Positions 49,219 to 56,854 of a stretch of 64,000 nucleotides of DNA are shown here, piece after piece. Made by a program: the position numbers and the translations under genes. Origin of the DNA: Comamonas phosphati (GTDB taxonomy: Bacteria; Pseudomonadota; Gammaproteobacteria; Burkholderiales; Burkholderiaceae_C); the NCBI RefSeq assembly GCF_014637085.1, contig NZ_BMEU01000005.1, positions 1 to 64,000 on the forward strand, given 5' to 3'. The notes beneath the pieces are model-generated. The model was not told the DNA's origin. It did no database searches and worked only from the letters and a program-made list of their open reading frames with translations. Numbering within the stretch: position 1 is the stretch's first letter; every line of letters begins with the position of its first letter.

Positions 49219-49929
49219 ATGCCACAGACCGCCCTCTTTGCTCCAGCCTCTCATCTCCAGGCCGCCAGGCTCCGACACGGCAGCAATCTGCGGCGGGTTT
49301 TCATGATCATGGCCGGCTTGGGTCTGTCAGCAGCCCAGGCCCAGGGAATCTACAAAAACGTGGGCCCCGATGGGCGCGTCACATTTTCCGACCGCCCCGC
49401 CGCCCATGCCAGCCAGCGCTCCGCCTCGGTCATGGAGACGCCCGCAACGCCGGCTTCGGCATCGGGCGCCAATGCCCAACTGCCCTACACGCTGCGCCAG
49501 ACCGCCAACCGCTATCCGGTCGTCCTGTATGCCGCCAAGGACTGCCAGCCTTGCGACGACGCACGCCGTTTCCTGCAGATGCGCGGCATCCCCTATGCGG
49601 AGCGCCTGGTGGACTCCGCCGCGGATCAGTCCGCCTTGCAAAAGCTGAGCGGCCGCAGCAGCCTTCCGTTTGCCACCATCGGGCAACAGCATCTGCACGG
49701 CTTCGCCGAGGGCAGTTGGAGTGAATATCTGGCGGCCGCCGGCTATCCCGCACAATCTCAGCTCCCGGCCAATTACAGGCCGGCGCCGCCCACGCCGCTG
49801 ACAAAGCCCGCCCCCGCAGCGCCAGCGCCTGAAAAGAACGCTGCCAAGGAGGCAGCAACAGCGCCGCCCGCATCCAGCCCGCCCCCAGGCGCTCCAACCC
49901 CGGACAATCCGGCCGGCCTGCGCTTTTAA
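49219..49929 (+). CDS. Exported DUF4124-glutaredoxin fusion protein
   Basis: A 236-residue protein. After a signal-like start (VFMIMAGLGLSAAQAQG) comes a DUF4124 segment (GIYKNVGPDGRVTFSDRPAA, about 43-62). A glutaredoxin-like domain (about 95-175) has CQPCDDARRFLQMRGIPYAE, with a CxxC pair, SLPFATIGQQHLHGF as the cis-Pro region, and SEYLAAAGYP at the end. The C-terminal 60 residues are Pro/Ala-rich and probably disordered. It should work in the periplasm on disulfides or mixed disulfides of envelope proteins. The exact start within the first 30 codons is uncertain. Confidence 0.8.
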   Translation: MPQTALFAPASHLQAARLRHGSNLRRVFMIMAGLGLSAAQAQGIYKNVGPDGRVTFSDRPAAHASQRSASVMETPATPASASGANAQLPYTLRQTANRYPVVLYAAKDCQPCDDARRFLQMRGIPYAERLVDSAADQSALQKLSGRSSLPFATIGQQHLHGFAEGSWSEYLAAAGYPAQSQLPANYRPAPPTPLTKPAPAAPAPEKNAAKEAATAPPASSPPPGAPTPDNPAGLRF

Positions 49930-50001
49930 GCGCACCGTCCGCTCGATGAGACCTGCGGCTTCGGGTTCGCGGAGCTTGAAAGATGGGCGGCTTTTCGCGC
50001 T

Positions 50002-50601
50002 ATGCTGCCGACCTCCATGCCCCAGACCCTCCGTACCGCAGTCCATAGCGATCTCGTCATCAAGAAAAGCCGCTTCATAGGCTGCGTGCAGCCGATGAGC
50101 GATCGCGCCAGTGCCCAGGCCGTGGTCGAGCAATTGCGGCGTGCGCATCCCGGCGCAGCCCATGTCTGCTGGGCTTTGCTGGCGGGCGGCCAATCGGCTG
50201 CCGTGGACGATGGAGAACCCAGCGGAACGGCGGGCCGCCCCATGCTGGATGTGCTTCGCCATCAGGACCTGGAAGGCGTTCTGGCAACCGTGGTGCGATA
50301 CTTCGGCGGCGTCAAGCTGGGCGCCGGAGGCCTGGTGCGCGCCTACACAGACGCCGTGGCCCAGGCTCTGACGCAGGCCGAAAAAGTGGCCATCCAGCGC
50401 ATGTGCACCTTGCGCTGTGCAGCACCCTACGCCTTGGAAGGCATGGTTCGCCGCCAGATCGAAGCCTCTGGGGCCGAGCTCGTCAGCGTGGAGCATGGCA
50501 GCCTGGTCGTCATGCAGATACAACTGCCCGAACCGCAAACCGCCGCGTTTGTGGACACGCTCAATGAAAACGGCCAGGGCCGCATAGGCTGGCTGGATTG
50601 A
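50002..50601 (+). CDS. YigZ/IMPACT-family protein
   Basis: A 199-residue protein of the UPF0029 (YigZ) family. The N-terminal domain has VIKKSRFIGCVQPM, AAHVCWALLAGGQSAAVDDG, EPSGTAGRPMLDVLRHQDLE and VLATVVRYFGGVKLGAGGLV, a near-complete family signature. The C-terminal DUF1949-like part (RCAAPYALEGMVRRQIEASG) follows. Function in bacteria is not established; related proteins may act on nucleic acids or translation. ATG 50017 is an alternative start. Confidence 0.88.
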   Translation: MLPTSMPQTLRTAVHSDLVIKKSRFIGCVQPMSDRASAQAVVEQLRRAHPGAAHVCWALLAGGQSAAVDDGEPSGTAGRPMLDVLRHQDLEGVLATVVRYFGGVKLGAGGLVRAYTDAVAQALTQAEKVAIQRMCTLRCAAPYALEGMVRRQIEASGAELVSVEHGSLVVMQIQLPEPQTAAFVDTLNENGQGRIGWLD

Positions 50602-50790
50602 TGCGTTCCAAGGCCCAACGGCTCCTGTAGAGCCATGCCCCAGCCTAGGAAAAAATTCACGCGCTCTCGGCGACGCAAGAGCACCGGCGCTTTGTTTCGC
50701 GCTCCCGCCCGCGCTTTACCTGCTGATCTGCGGCACAGGCAGCCCTTCGCAGGCACTCCAGACGCACATCCCGCCCAGCCGATTCCGTAA

Positions 50791-51672
50791 TCAGTCGGCC
50801 AGTGCAGTAGTGCATATGCGCCAGCGCAACAAGACCCGTGTTCCGCCCCCTTGCCTGGGATGGATATGCAGGTCGCCGCCGACATCGCCCATGCGGTGGA
50901 ACATATTGGATACCCCCTGGCCGGATTTCGAAGCATCGGCCAGTGTCGAATGGAGATCAAAGCCCATGCCGTTGTCCTCTATGCACAGGCCCCAGTCCCA
51001 GCCGAGACCCTGAAGATCGTGTTTTCCGTAAGGTTCAAGCGTGATCCGGATTTCCGTGGCGCGAGCATGCGCCATGGCGTTGCTGACACTTTCCTGGACG
51101 ACGGCCAGAATTTGATGCGCAATCTTTCCGGAGGGCAAAGGAACGCTTGAACATGAGCCGACGCCAAGCTCCGGGTCGCTCACGCTCCAGCGCAATGCAA
51201 TCCCCTTGCGCCGCATGACGGGCTCCAGCCTATGGCGCAACTTGGCCAGGCCCATGGCCAGGCTGTCTTCCTGGGTCTCCATCGAATCCACAATGAGTCT
51301 CAAATCCAGCAGGGACTGCTCAAGAACTTCTTTCGCCAGCTTGCCGCTGGCCTGGTCATGCGTATCTATCAATGACATCGCCTGAACCAGTTGGTGGCCG
51401 AGCGTGTCATGCAAGTCTGAAGCAATACGCTTCCTCTCGGCCAGGATCTCCCGGGACGCACCCATGGCCGATTGCAATTTCAATCGAATATGATGATAAA
51501 TCCGTGGAATATAGCCTGACACTATTAGCAGACCACAAAATGCAGCGGCCAAGCTGATAATTTTCAGCCAAGTTCCGTCTCTCCAGGACGGGCTGACGCA
51601 CCATATTATCAAAACCACTATCTGAAATATAATGCACCCAATACGCCAGACCAAGCTGCGAATAGATTCCAT
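50791..51672 (-). CDS. NarL-type sensor histidine kinase (HisKA_3)
   Basis: A 293-residue kinase. Two membrane helices (IGCIIFQIVVLIIWCVSPSW, and LKIISLAAAFCGLLIVSGYI, about 12-56) bracket only a very short external loop, so it has no large sensor domain. The HisKA_3 phosphoacceptor is in RKRIASDLHDTLGHQLVQAM (about 95-115). ATPase parts are VVQESVSNAMAHARATEIRI, CIEDNGMGFD and GQGVSNMFHRMGDVGGDLHI. It follows the response-regulator gene by 60 bases. A membrane or cell-envelope cue, or a partner protein, is probable, since there is nothing to bind an external ligand. Confidence 0.88.
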   Translation of the reverse strand: MESIRSLVWRIGCIIFQIVVLIIWCVSPSWRDGTWLKIISLAAAFCGLLIVSGYIPRIYHHIRLKLQSAMGASREILAERKRIASDLHDTLGHQLVQAMSLIDTHDQASGKLAKEVLEQSLLDLRLIVDSMETQEDSLAMGLAKLRHRLEPVMRRKGIALRWSVSDPELGVGSCSSVPLPSGKIAHQILAVVQESVSNAMAHARATEIRITLEPYGKHDLQGLGWDWGLCIEDNGMGFDLHSTLADASKSGQGVSNMFHRMGDVGGDLHIHPRQGGGTRVLLRWRICTTALAD

Positions 51673-51732
51673 GATAACCTCTTGCTGGAAGGCAATAGGC
51701 CCTCCATTTATTTTTTTCGAGGTTTAAAAGGA

Positions 51733-52506
51733 TTAAATCCAGCCTCGCAACGAGGCCGCGCGAACCGCTTGCGCTCGCGTATGCGTTTGCAGCTTGCGAT
51801 AAATATTCTTGATATGCGTATTTACTGTCAGCGCGCTGATTTCCAGAAAGCTGGCAACCTCCGGACTTGTGTAACCACAAGCAATCATCTTGAGGATTTC
51901 ACATTCCCTCACGGAAAGCTGATCGTCCTGCAGCGGGCCATCGGAAACCGACAGCTTGACAGGTGTCTTGCCCAGGCGGGCCAGCAACTTCTTGGCAAGC
52001 ACGGGGGTGATGGATGCGCCACCGTTGGCAACCTGCAAAACAGCCTGTGGATAGTCGTCGAACCAGGAGTTCTTGAGCAGATAGCCGACAGCCCCCAGCT
52101 CAAACGCCTGCATTACCTTGTCATCGCGTTCCGTCACGGACACCACGATGGCCAGAACGTGCGGATAGATGTTGCGCGTGAACTCCAGCAGCTCCAGCCC
52201 TTCGCCGTCACCCAGGTTCAAGTCGACAAGCAGCACATCGAATTCCTGCTGGCGGATGTTCTTGCGCGCCTCCCTCAAGTTGCCGGCCTGGCCGACCAGC
52301 AGCGTACGGGAATCCGCCATCAACCCCTGGACGATCACTCTTCTGACATGGCTGTCGTCATCCACCACAAAGACGCGCACCGGTTTGCCTTCCTGGCCCA
52401 CCAGATCATTGGGCCATAAACGCGCGCTCGAAGGCTGCGGGCGGATTGCCTCAAACACGGCAGCGGTTTGCACGGCACTAGGTATGACGGTAGGTATGAC
52501 GGACAT
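51733..52506 (-). CDS. NarL/LuxR-type response regulator
   Basis: A 257-residue regulator. A 40-residue N-terminal extension (SVIPTVIPSAVQTAAVFEAI...) precedes the receiver (about 42-165) with VFVVDDDSHVRRVIVQGLMA, the phosphoacceptor Asp in DVLLVDLNLGDGEGLELLEF, and KNSWFDDYPQAVLQVANGG. The LuxR HTH is LSVRECEILKMIACGYTSPE, VASFLEISALTVNTHIKNIY. Start ATG 52504-52506 has AGGGAGG seven bases upstream. It and the kinase are one operon on the minus strand, divergent from the three secreted-protein genes at 53291-55125, which are its most likely targets. Confidence 0.9.
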   Translation of the reverse strand: MSVIPTVIPSAVQTAAVFEAIRPQPSSARLWPNDLVGQEGKPVRVFVVDDDSHVRRVIVQGLMADSRTLLVGQAGNLREARKNIRQQEFDVLLVDLNLGDGEGLELLEFTRNIYPHVLAIVVSVTERDDKVMQAFELGAVGYLLKNSWFDDYPQAVLQVANGGASITPVLAKKLLARLGKTPVKLSVSDGPLQDDQLSVRECEILKMIACGYTSPEVASFLEISALTVNTHIKNIYRKLQTHTRAQAVRAASLRGWI

Positions 52507-53290
52507 GTGGCCTCCCTGACAGGAAAATGCTTCGTCGTTATCTATCAAGCTAAAGTCAAACCAAGAAAAAATCTATGACAATTGTTAAAAATTTCAACCC
52601 GGTTGCCAAATTTACATAAATTCACAATGAATTGGGGTATCGTTATTAGCTTGGCCATAAAGGCCGAGGCCGGCTCTCCGGCTTGCGCCAAGCTTCCAAT
52701 CCCGCGCCGGATGGATGCCCGAGCCGCCCTGCTTCAGCCAGCTTTCCCGATGTTCTTGCCCTACGCTTATACCGGCTGAAATGCCCTTCATGAGCGAAGA
52801 GGACCACAGGCGGGGACATCGAGGTCGCTTGCAAAACGTGCTGAAGCACCCGCCGCCTGCGCAGGCCCTGAGAGGCATGCCACCGGCCACCCTTCTCGAC
52901 GCCCTAGACATCCGCAGCATCATGCGTCTGGCGGCGGTTTCATGCGCCCGCCCAAAAAAAACACAAAAGCGCGTTTATTTACAATTGATTTCAATCACCC
53001 TTTCCTGATTAAAACCAGAAATAAAGATAGCAACCACCGCATCAGCACAAAGGGGCTTAATATTTTTTGACAATTTATAAGCTCACCAGGAATACGTCGC
53101 CAAATACGGTATTTAGATTTTTGTTGTCTCTGTTGAAACTGGCACCAACCAAAAGCAGTCCTGAAAATTTTCTTTAAGCCTTTCAGGATTGCCGGCGGTT
53201 AAATTTGGATCGTCCTGCTCATTGGGTGCAAACGGTCTGCCACTTCACCTTTCCCAATAATCCGGGAATTTGATTTTCAAAGGGACTATC
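52507..53290. other. Long divergent intergenic region, no supported gene
   Basis: 784 bases between the response regulator and the first secreted-protein gene. It is less GC-rich than its surroundings from about 52540 and especially after 52960. TTGACA occurs at 53067-53072 without a good -10 match. A 97-codon frame at 52715-53008 has no ribosome binding site or family features. The length suggests a sizeable regulatory region or a lost gene. Confidence 0.45.
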
Positions 53291-53989
53291 ATGAAAAAAT
53301 CTCTGATCGCTATGGCCGTCATTGCTTTGGCTGGTGTGGCTTCGGCCGCTGTCAGTAGTTCCAGCATCGCTGCCACGACGACATCCACGAACTCGTCTTC
53401 AGCCACTCTGTCCACCGCAGCCAGTTCCGGCAACGGTAGCGCCCTGAGCCTCAACAGCGCGACCTCCAGTGCCGGTGCAACGGCCAATGCTGGTGGCGCT
53501 GCCGTGGCAGGTCCCGGTACTGCTGTGGGAAGCGCCGGAGTAAGCGGCACCGCAACGACATCGGGTACGGTGAGCAGCTTGGCAGCGACATCCGGCAACG
53601 GTGCTGCATACGGCGGAGCAGTTACCAACTCGACCGCAAACTCCGGCGCAACTGCCGGCTATAGCGCAGGTGGTCCCGGCGCTTCGGTGAACGGTAGCGC
53701 AACCGGCGGAGCCACATCCCATACCAACAACCTTGCAATCACCGCAGCCGGCCCTGGCGGCGGCATCGCAACGGTCAATAACACCTCCGGCACCACGTCG
53801 GGCTACGGCGCAACCTCGACAGCTATCTCGGGCCCTGGTGGCACCTGGACGAACACCACATCAGGGGCCGGCTCCGTTGGCAGCAGCGTGTTCCAGAATA
53901 CTGGTGTAGCTGGTAATGCGGCGGCCTTCTCCAACGGCGGAGGCACTTCGGGCTCGGCCGGCGCCGGTTCGATCGCCAACGCTTTCTAA
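53291..53989 (+). CDS. Secreted low-complexity Gly/Ala/Ser/Thr-rich protein
   Basis: A 232-residue protein with a clear signal peptide (MKKSLIAMAVIALAGVASA, cleaved near residue 19). The mature part is almost entirely Gly, Ala, Ser, Thr and Asn, with no Cys or Trp until a single Trp near 187. Short degenerate repeats such as GATANAGGAAVAGPGTAVGS, GAAYGGAVTNSTANSGATAG and GAGSVGSSVFQNTGVAGNAA recall secreted fibrillar or coat proteins, beta-helix passenger strands or functional amyloid subunits. AAAGGG lies upstream of ATG. It starts a three-gene run of exported proteins. The function is unknown; a surface-matrix role is a guess. Confidence 0.75.
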   Translation: MKKSLIAMAVIALAGVASAAVSSSSIAATTTSTNSSSATLSTAASSGNGSALSLNSATSSAGATANAGGAAVAGPGTAVGSAGVSGTATTSGTVSSLAATSGNGAAYGGAVTNSTANSGATAGYSAGGPGASVNGSATGGATSHTNNLAITAAGPGGGIATVNNTSGTTSGYGATSTAISGPGGTWTNTTSGAGSVGSSVFQNTGVAGNAAAFSNGGGTSGSAGAGSIANAF

Positions 53990-54063
53990 GACACGTTACC
54001 ACGCAGTTGCGCTCATCCCTGAGTCTGCCAACAAGGCTGGACTCAGGGAACAAGGAGAAAATC

Positions 54064-54747
54064 ATGAAAGCGTTAATAGGTTTGCTGGGGCTTTGCATGT
54101 CCTTGAGCGGCTTTGCGCAAACTGCCAATAACAGCTCCCAAAGTTCAACTAGCACTTCTGCAGTAGGCAACCAACAAGCCATCACCTTCGTCACGCCGCC
54201 AGAAACCAGGTCCAGGCAATCCGTCGACAGCCGCTCGGATCAGAACATCAACACGACGGTCAGTGGAACCTCCAAGAACGTTGTCGAGTACACGGGCAGC
54301 TACACCATGAAGAATGTGCCCAGCGTGAATGGCCCCAATCTGACGACCAGCAACGATACCTGCATGGGCAGCAGCAGCGGCAGCGCCAACGGTGCGGGAT
54401 TTGGCGTGAGCTTCGGCAGCACCTGGACCGATGAGCATTGCAAGCGCCTCAAGATGAGCCGGGAACTCTGGAACAAGGGAATGAAAGCTGCATCGCTGGC
54501 CATGGATTGCATGGATCCATCGGCGCGGGTCGCGCTCGAAATCACGGGGACCAGGTGCCCCCAGTCCATGACCCTTGAAGAGCGGCGTACCAACTACGGA
54601 GCCGAGGCCTCGGGCGAAGGGGCGCAAGCGGCCATGGTTTCGTCGGCACCGCTCTCGGGTGCGCAGGCCTCTCCAGTGAGTTCAGGTGCAAATCACGTTA
54701 CCTCGGTCATGGACGACCCGAGCACAGCAAGCATCTACAACCATTGA
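54064..54747 (+). CDS. Secreted protein with DTCMGSSSG...C motif, function unknown
   Basis: A 227-residue exported protein (signal KALIGLLGLCMSLSGFAQTA). After a Ser/Thr/Asn-rich segment comes a defined region (about 100-180): NDTCMGSSSGSANGAGFGVS, FGSTWTDEHCKRLKMSRELW, ALAMDCMDPSARVALEITGT with RCPQSM. Four cysteines (TC, HC, DC, RC) could form two disulfides. I have a vague memory of this DTCMGS...GSTWTDxxC pattern in other small secreted or phage-borne proteins but cannot name a family. AAGGAGAAAATC precedes the ATG. It follows the low-complexity gene by 74 bases. Confidence 0.7.
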   Translation: MKALIGLLGLCMSLSGFAQTANNSSQSSTSTSAVGNQQAITFVTPPETRSRQSVDSRSDQNINTTVSGTSKNVVEYTGSYTMKNVPSVNGPNLTTSNDTCMGSSSGSANGAGFGVSFGSTWTDEHCKRLKMSRELWNKGMKAASLAMDCMDPSARVALEITGTRCPQSMTLEERRTNYGAEASGEGAQAAMVSSAPLSGAQASPVSSGANHVTSVMDDPSTASIYNH

Positions 54748-54780
54748 CCAGCCGGCCTATTTGCTCATGCGGAGGCCACC

Positions 54781-55125
54781 ATGCCCAAATCCCTAGTCTA
54801 TTTGCTGGCCGCAGCCTGCTGCTCCCCTGCCTGGTCGGTGGTGGCGGTGTCGTCGGCAGTCACCAACACCCCTTTCACCATCGACCGCAAGCTGCTCGGC
54901 AGCGGTCAACAGAGTGCGCCAGGGGAAGAAATTGCCCAGCCGGTTGGCGGCTACGGCGTCTGGCACGTCCCCCAATACCTGCCCGGCTATCCCACCTCGG
55001 CCACCATCTGGCCAAGAGCGGTGGTCGTCAAGTGCAAGAACAAGCGCTGCGAAGGCTACGTCATCACCCCGCAAATGGGCCCCGGCGAATATCTGTTCTT
55101 CATTCCCTCGGAGGAGGGTAATTAA
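54781..55125 (+). CDS. Small secreted protein with a Cys pair, function unknown
   Basis: A 114-residue protein, signal-like at the N-terminus (SLVYLLAAACCSPAWSVVAV). The mature part has GGYGVWHVPQYLPGYPTSAT, then VVVKCKNKRCEGYVITPQMG, where two Cys four residues apart may form a small disulfide loop, and ends EYLFFIPSEEGN. No family is recognised. It starts 33 bases after the preceding gene, so all three secreted genes probably form one transcript. Confidence 0.65.
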   Translation: MPKSLVYLLAAACCSPAWSVVAVSSAVTNTPFTIDRKLLGSGQQSAPGEEIAQPVGGYGVWHVPQYLPGYPTSATIWPRAVVVKCKNKRCEGYVITPQMGPGEYLFFIPSEEGN

Positions 55126-55242
55126 GCTTCAAACAGCCACCCCGGGCCACTCCAGGACTCGGTATTGGCTGCAAGGTCGCTTCGCCAGGACTTCAGGGGT
55201 TTAGCCACGTTAGCCACGCGCTCTCGCTGCCCATAGCCAACA

Positions 55243-55458
55243 TCAGCAACCGCGATCGGGAATGCAGTTGCGCGAATCCCAGCGTCCATCCGGGCCGTAG
55301 CCGTCGCCCGTGCGCTCGCCAGGGCCCGGCCTTTGGCCCTGTTCGCTGCCTTGATTCCTATCACCCCGATCCTGATCCGGCTCTCCACGACCCGCCGGGG
55401 GCACGATGCAGCCTCCCAGTGACAGCACGACTGCCGCCAAAGCCAGAAGCGGTTTCAT
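55243..55458 (-). CDS. Small lipoprotein with charged Gly/Arg/Asp-rich body
   Basis: A 71-residue protein: KPLLALAAVVLSLGGCIVPP is a type II signal with lipobox LGGC (lipidated Cys17). The mature part is polar and low-complexity (GEPDQDRGDRNQGSEQGQRP), ending DSRNCIPDRGC with two Cys. AGGA lies six bases before ATG 55456-55458. Such short lipoproteins with Gly/Arg/Asp-rich bodies are common but seldom characterised. It faces away from the LexA-controlled small genes. Confidence 0.65.
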   Translation of the reverse strand: MKPLLALAAVVLSLGGCIVPPAGRGEPDQDRGDRNQGSEQGQRPGPGERTGDGYGPDGRWDSRNCIPDRGC

Positions 55459-55589
55459 GGCAATCCTTTCATAGTGCTTTCTCAGTCTAAACACCTCGCT
55501 GCACCGGGTTGTAAGCCGATGTACGGCAGCTCGATGAGGCAGGACCTGGGTGTTCCTATTCCCGATCTTGCTTGATGCCCAGCTTAATA

Positions 55590-55605
55590 CTGTATAAAAT
55601 AACAG
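55590..55605 (+). promoter_or_regulatory. Perfect LexA (SOS) box overlapping a promoter
   Basis: CTGTATAAAATAACAG fits CTGT-N8-ACAG exactly. A TATAAA -10 hexamer (55593-55598) lies inside the box, and TTGCTT or TTGATG at 55568-55577 could serve as -35. LexA binding would block this promoter. It lies 60 bases before the first small gene at 55666. Confidence 0.85.
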
Positions 55606-55665
55606 TGTCAAGATTCCACTGAATTCCTCAAGCGCCAACTGCCGCAAGCCAAGGAGCAAGCCCCC

Positions 55666-55797
55666 ATGAAAACCTGCCTCGTCACCATCGATCGCCTGCG
55701 GTATACGGGTTTGTTCCGCTCCAGCGTCATGGCCGTGCTCGACGCCATGTGCCGCTACCCCGACGCGCGCGCCATCAGCGTGCGGGTGGTGCCGTGA
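55666..55797 (+). CDS. SOS-box-controlled small protein 1 (43 aa)
   Basis: MKTCLVTIDRLRYTGLFRSS, then VMAVLDAMCRYPDARAISVR and VVP. It is a small alpha/beta-looking protein with a central amphipathic helix and two Cys. AAGGAG ends 11 bases before the ATG. Its TGA overlaps the GTG of the next gene (GTGA), so translation is coupled. Function unknown; the family is not recognised. The LexA box 60 bases upstream suggests induction by DNA damage. Confidence 0.65.
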   Translation: MKTCLVTIDRLRYTGLFRSSVMAVLDAMCRYPDARAISVRVVP

Positions 55798-55913
55798 GCA
55801 CGGCCTGCGCTGGCAATGTCCGCTGCAATCTGCGGCTTGCCGCAGCGTGGCTGGTCGTGGCCAGCACGGCTTTGCTGCTCGCATGGACCTGGCTGCAGGC
55901 CATTGCATTGTGA
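55794..55913 (+). CDS. SOS-box-controlled small membrane peptide (39 aa)
   Basis: Starts with GTG at 55794, overlapping the previous stop by four bases. After a short polar start (STACAGNVRCNLRLAA) the peptide is a single hydrophobic helix, AAWLVVASTALLLAWTWLQA, ending IAL. Size and topology resemble small SOS-induced membrane toxins such as TisB, but the sequence is not similar. It could be a membrane-active stress peptide or merely a coupling ORF. Function is unproven. Confidence 0.55.
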   Translation: MSTACAGNVRCNLRLAAAWLVVASTALLLAWTWLQAIAL

Positions 55914-55926
55914 TGGAGACGGCTTC

Positions 55927-56136
55927 ATGGATCGACCATTCCCCCGTGCCGGGCGCAAGCCTACGCTGCCCAGCCAGGGCGGACTGCTGGGCCGCAGCTT
56001 TGTCTATCGCTCGGCCAGCAAGACCGATGTGCGCCTGACCTGGGCGCAAGCCAAGGCCGGGCAAAACCCTGCGCTCGAACCGGAGCGCTGCGGCAATCGC
56101 CCCGAGGGGCTGGGCAAAATGGCTGCAGATGCATGA
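55927..56136 (+). CDS. SOS-box-controlled small protein 3 (69 aa)
   Basis: A 69-residue basic protein: MDRPFPRAGRKPTLPSQGGL, LGRSFVYRSASKTDVRLTWA, then QAKAGQNPALEPERCGNRPE and a short tail. GGAG lies eight bases before ATG 55927. It has no membrane helix or signal. The RxxRKPxLPSQGGLLGRSF start could contact nucleic acids or protein. No family is recognised. It is the last gene before a terminator at 56188. Confidence 0.6.
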   Translation: MDRPFPRAGRKPTLPSQGGLLGRSFVYRSASKTDVRLTWAQAKAGQNPALEPERCGNRPEGLGKMAADA

Positions 56137-56187
56137 AAAGGCCCGAAGCAGCCGCAAAGCCTCGGGAGCCGGCCTTCCAGAAACAAC

Positions 56188-56208
56188 CAAAGGCCCGGCA
56201 GGCCTTTG
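56188..56208 (+). terminator. Terminator after the SOS small-gene cluster
   Basis: CAAAGGCC-CGGCA-GGCCTTTG, 8-bp stem, followed by TTCTG; 51 bases after the last stop. The T run is short. Confidence 0.65.
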
Positions 56209-56224
56209 TTCTGATGCAGCAATC

Positions 56225-56298
56225 TGGAGCGGGCGATGGGAATCGAACCCACGTCATGAGCTTGGGAAGCTCAGGTCCTACCATTGAACGACGCCCGC
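56225..56298 (-). tRNA. tRNA-Gly (anticodon CCC)
   Basis: The minus strand folds as a full cloverleaf: acceptor GCGGGCG / CGCCCGC with discriminator T, anticodon arm GAGCTTCCCAAGCTC with loop TTCCCAA (anticodon CCC), and T arm with GTTCGATTC. The 3' CCA is encoded (56225-56227). It matches the E. coli glyU pattern closely. Confidence 0.95.
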
Positions 56299-56854
56299 CT
56301 GAGACATGTACCTGCATGGCAGGCCGCATGAAGAAGATGCCGCCACTCTACCGGCTTCACCGGGCAGCGACGAGCCGCTATCGTACCTCAAGCCAATGGC
56401 GCGCGTGGCCGATTTTCCAGGATTCTTGTGCTTCGGCATTGCCCATGCCAAGTAAGCGGCCGGCGGCAGCACCATGTCATAGGACAAATTGTCCTAGGCG
56501 CGCCCTCGCTGTATTAGGGGCACTGCAAACACTGGGGGCCTTGCCGGAAACCACATAGGTAAAATTGTTCTGGATCAAGCATCTCACCTCTTTTTTCTGC
56601 TCGCGCCGTCCGTCTCTGCCTGCCGATAAGGCTTGGCTGGACCTGGCAGCTGTGCATTCAGGCAGAGTTGAACCAAGCGGGTTGCGTTGGTCGCTGTTTC
56701 ACTCTCCTGCCACCACTTCAGACCGCTACAGACGGCCATCTTCGTCCATCATGCCCAGTCTCCCCCGCGCCACCCCCTCTGCCGCCCGATGCCGGATTGC
56801 GTCAGGCGTCGGCGCCGATGCAGACAAGGTCGGAGCCTTCCCTGCGGAGCCGGC
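56299..56854. other. Intergenic stretch between tRNA-Gly and ctaA
   Basis: 556 bases with no supported gene. The part next to 56298 should hold the tRNA promoter on the minus strand, and the last 200 bases the ctaA promoter. Short frames here lack ribosome binding sites and protein features. Inverted GGACAATTGTCC-like bases occur near 56474 (AGGACAAATTGTCCT), a short palindrome of unclear meaning. Confidence 0.45.

Noticed and set aside
52715-53008. 97-codon plus-strand frame between the response regulator and secreted-protein genes
   Set aside because: No ribosome binding site, no signal or domain, and composition shifts within the frame.
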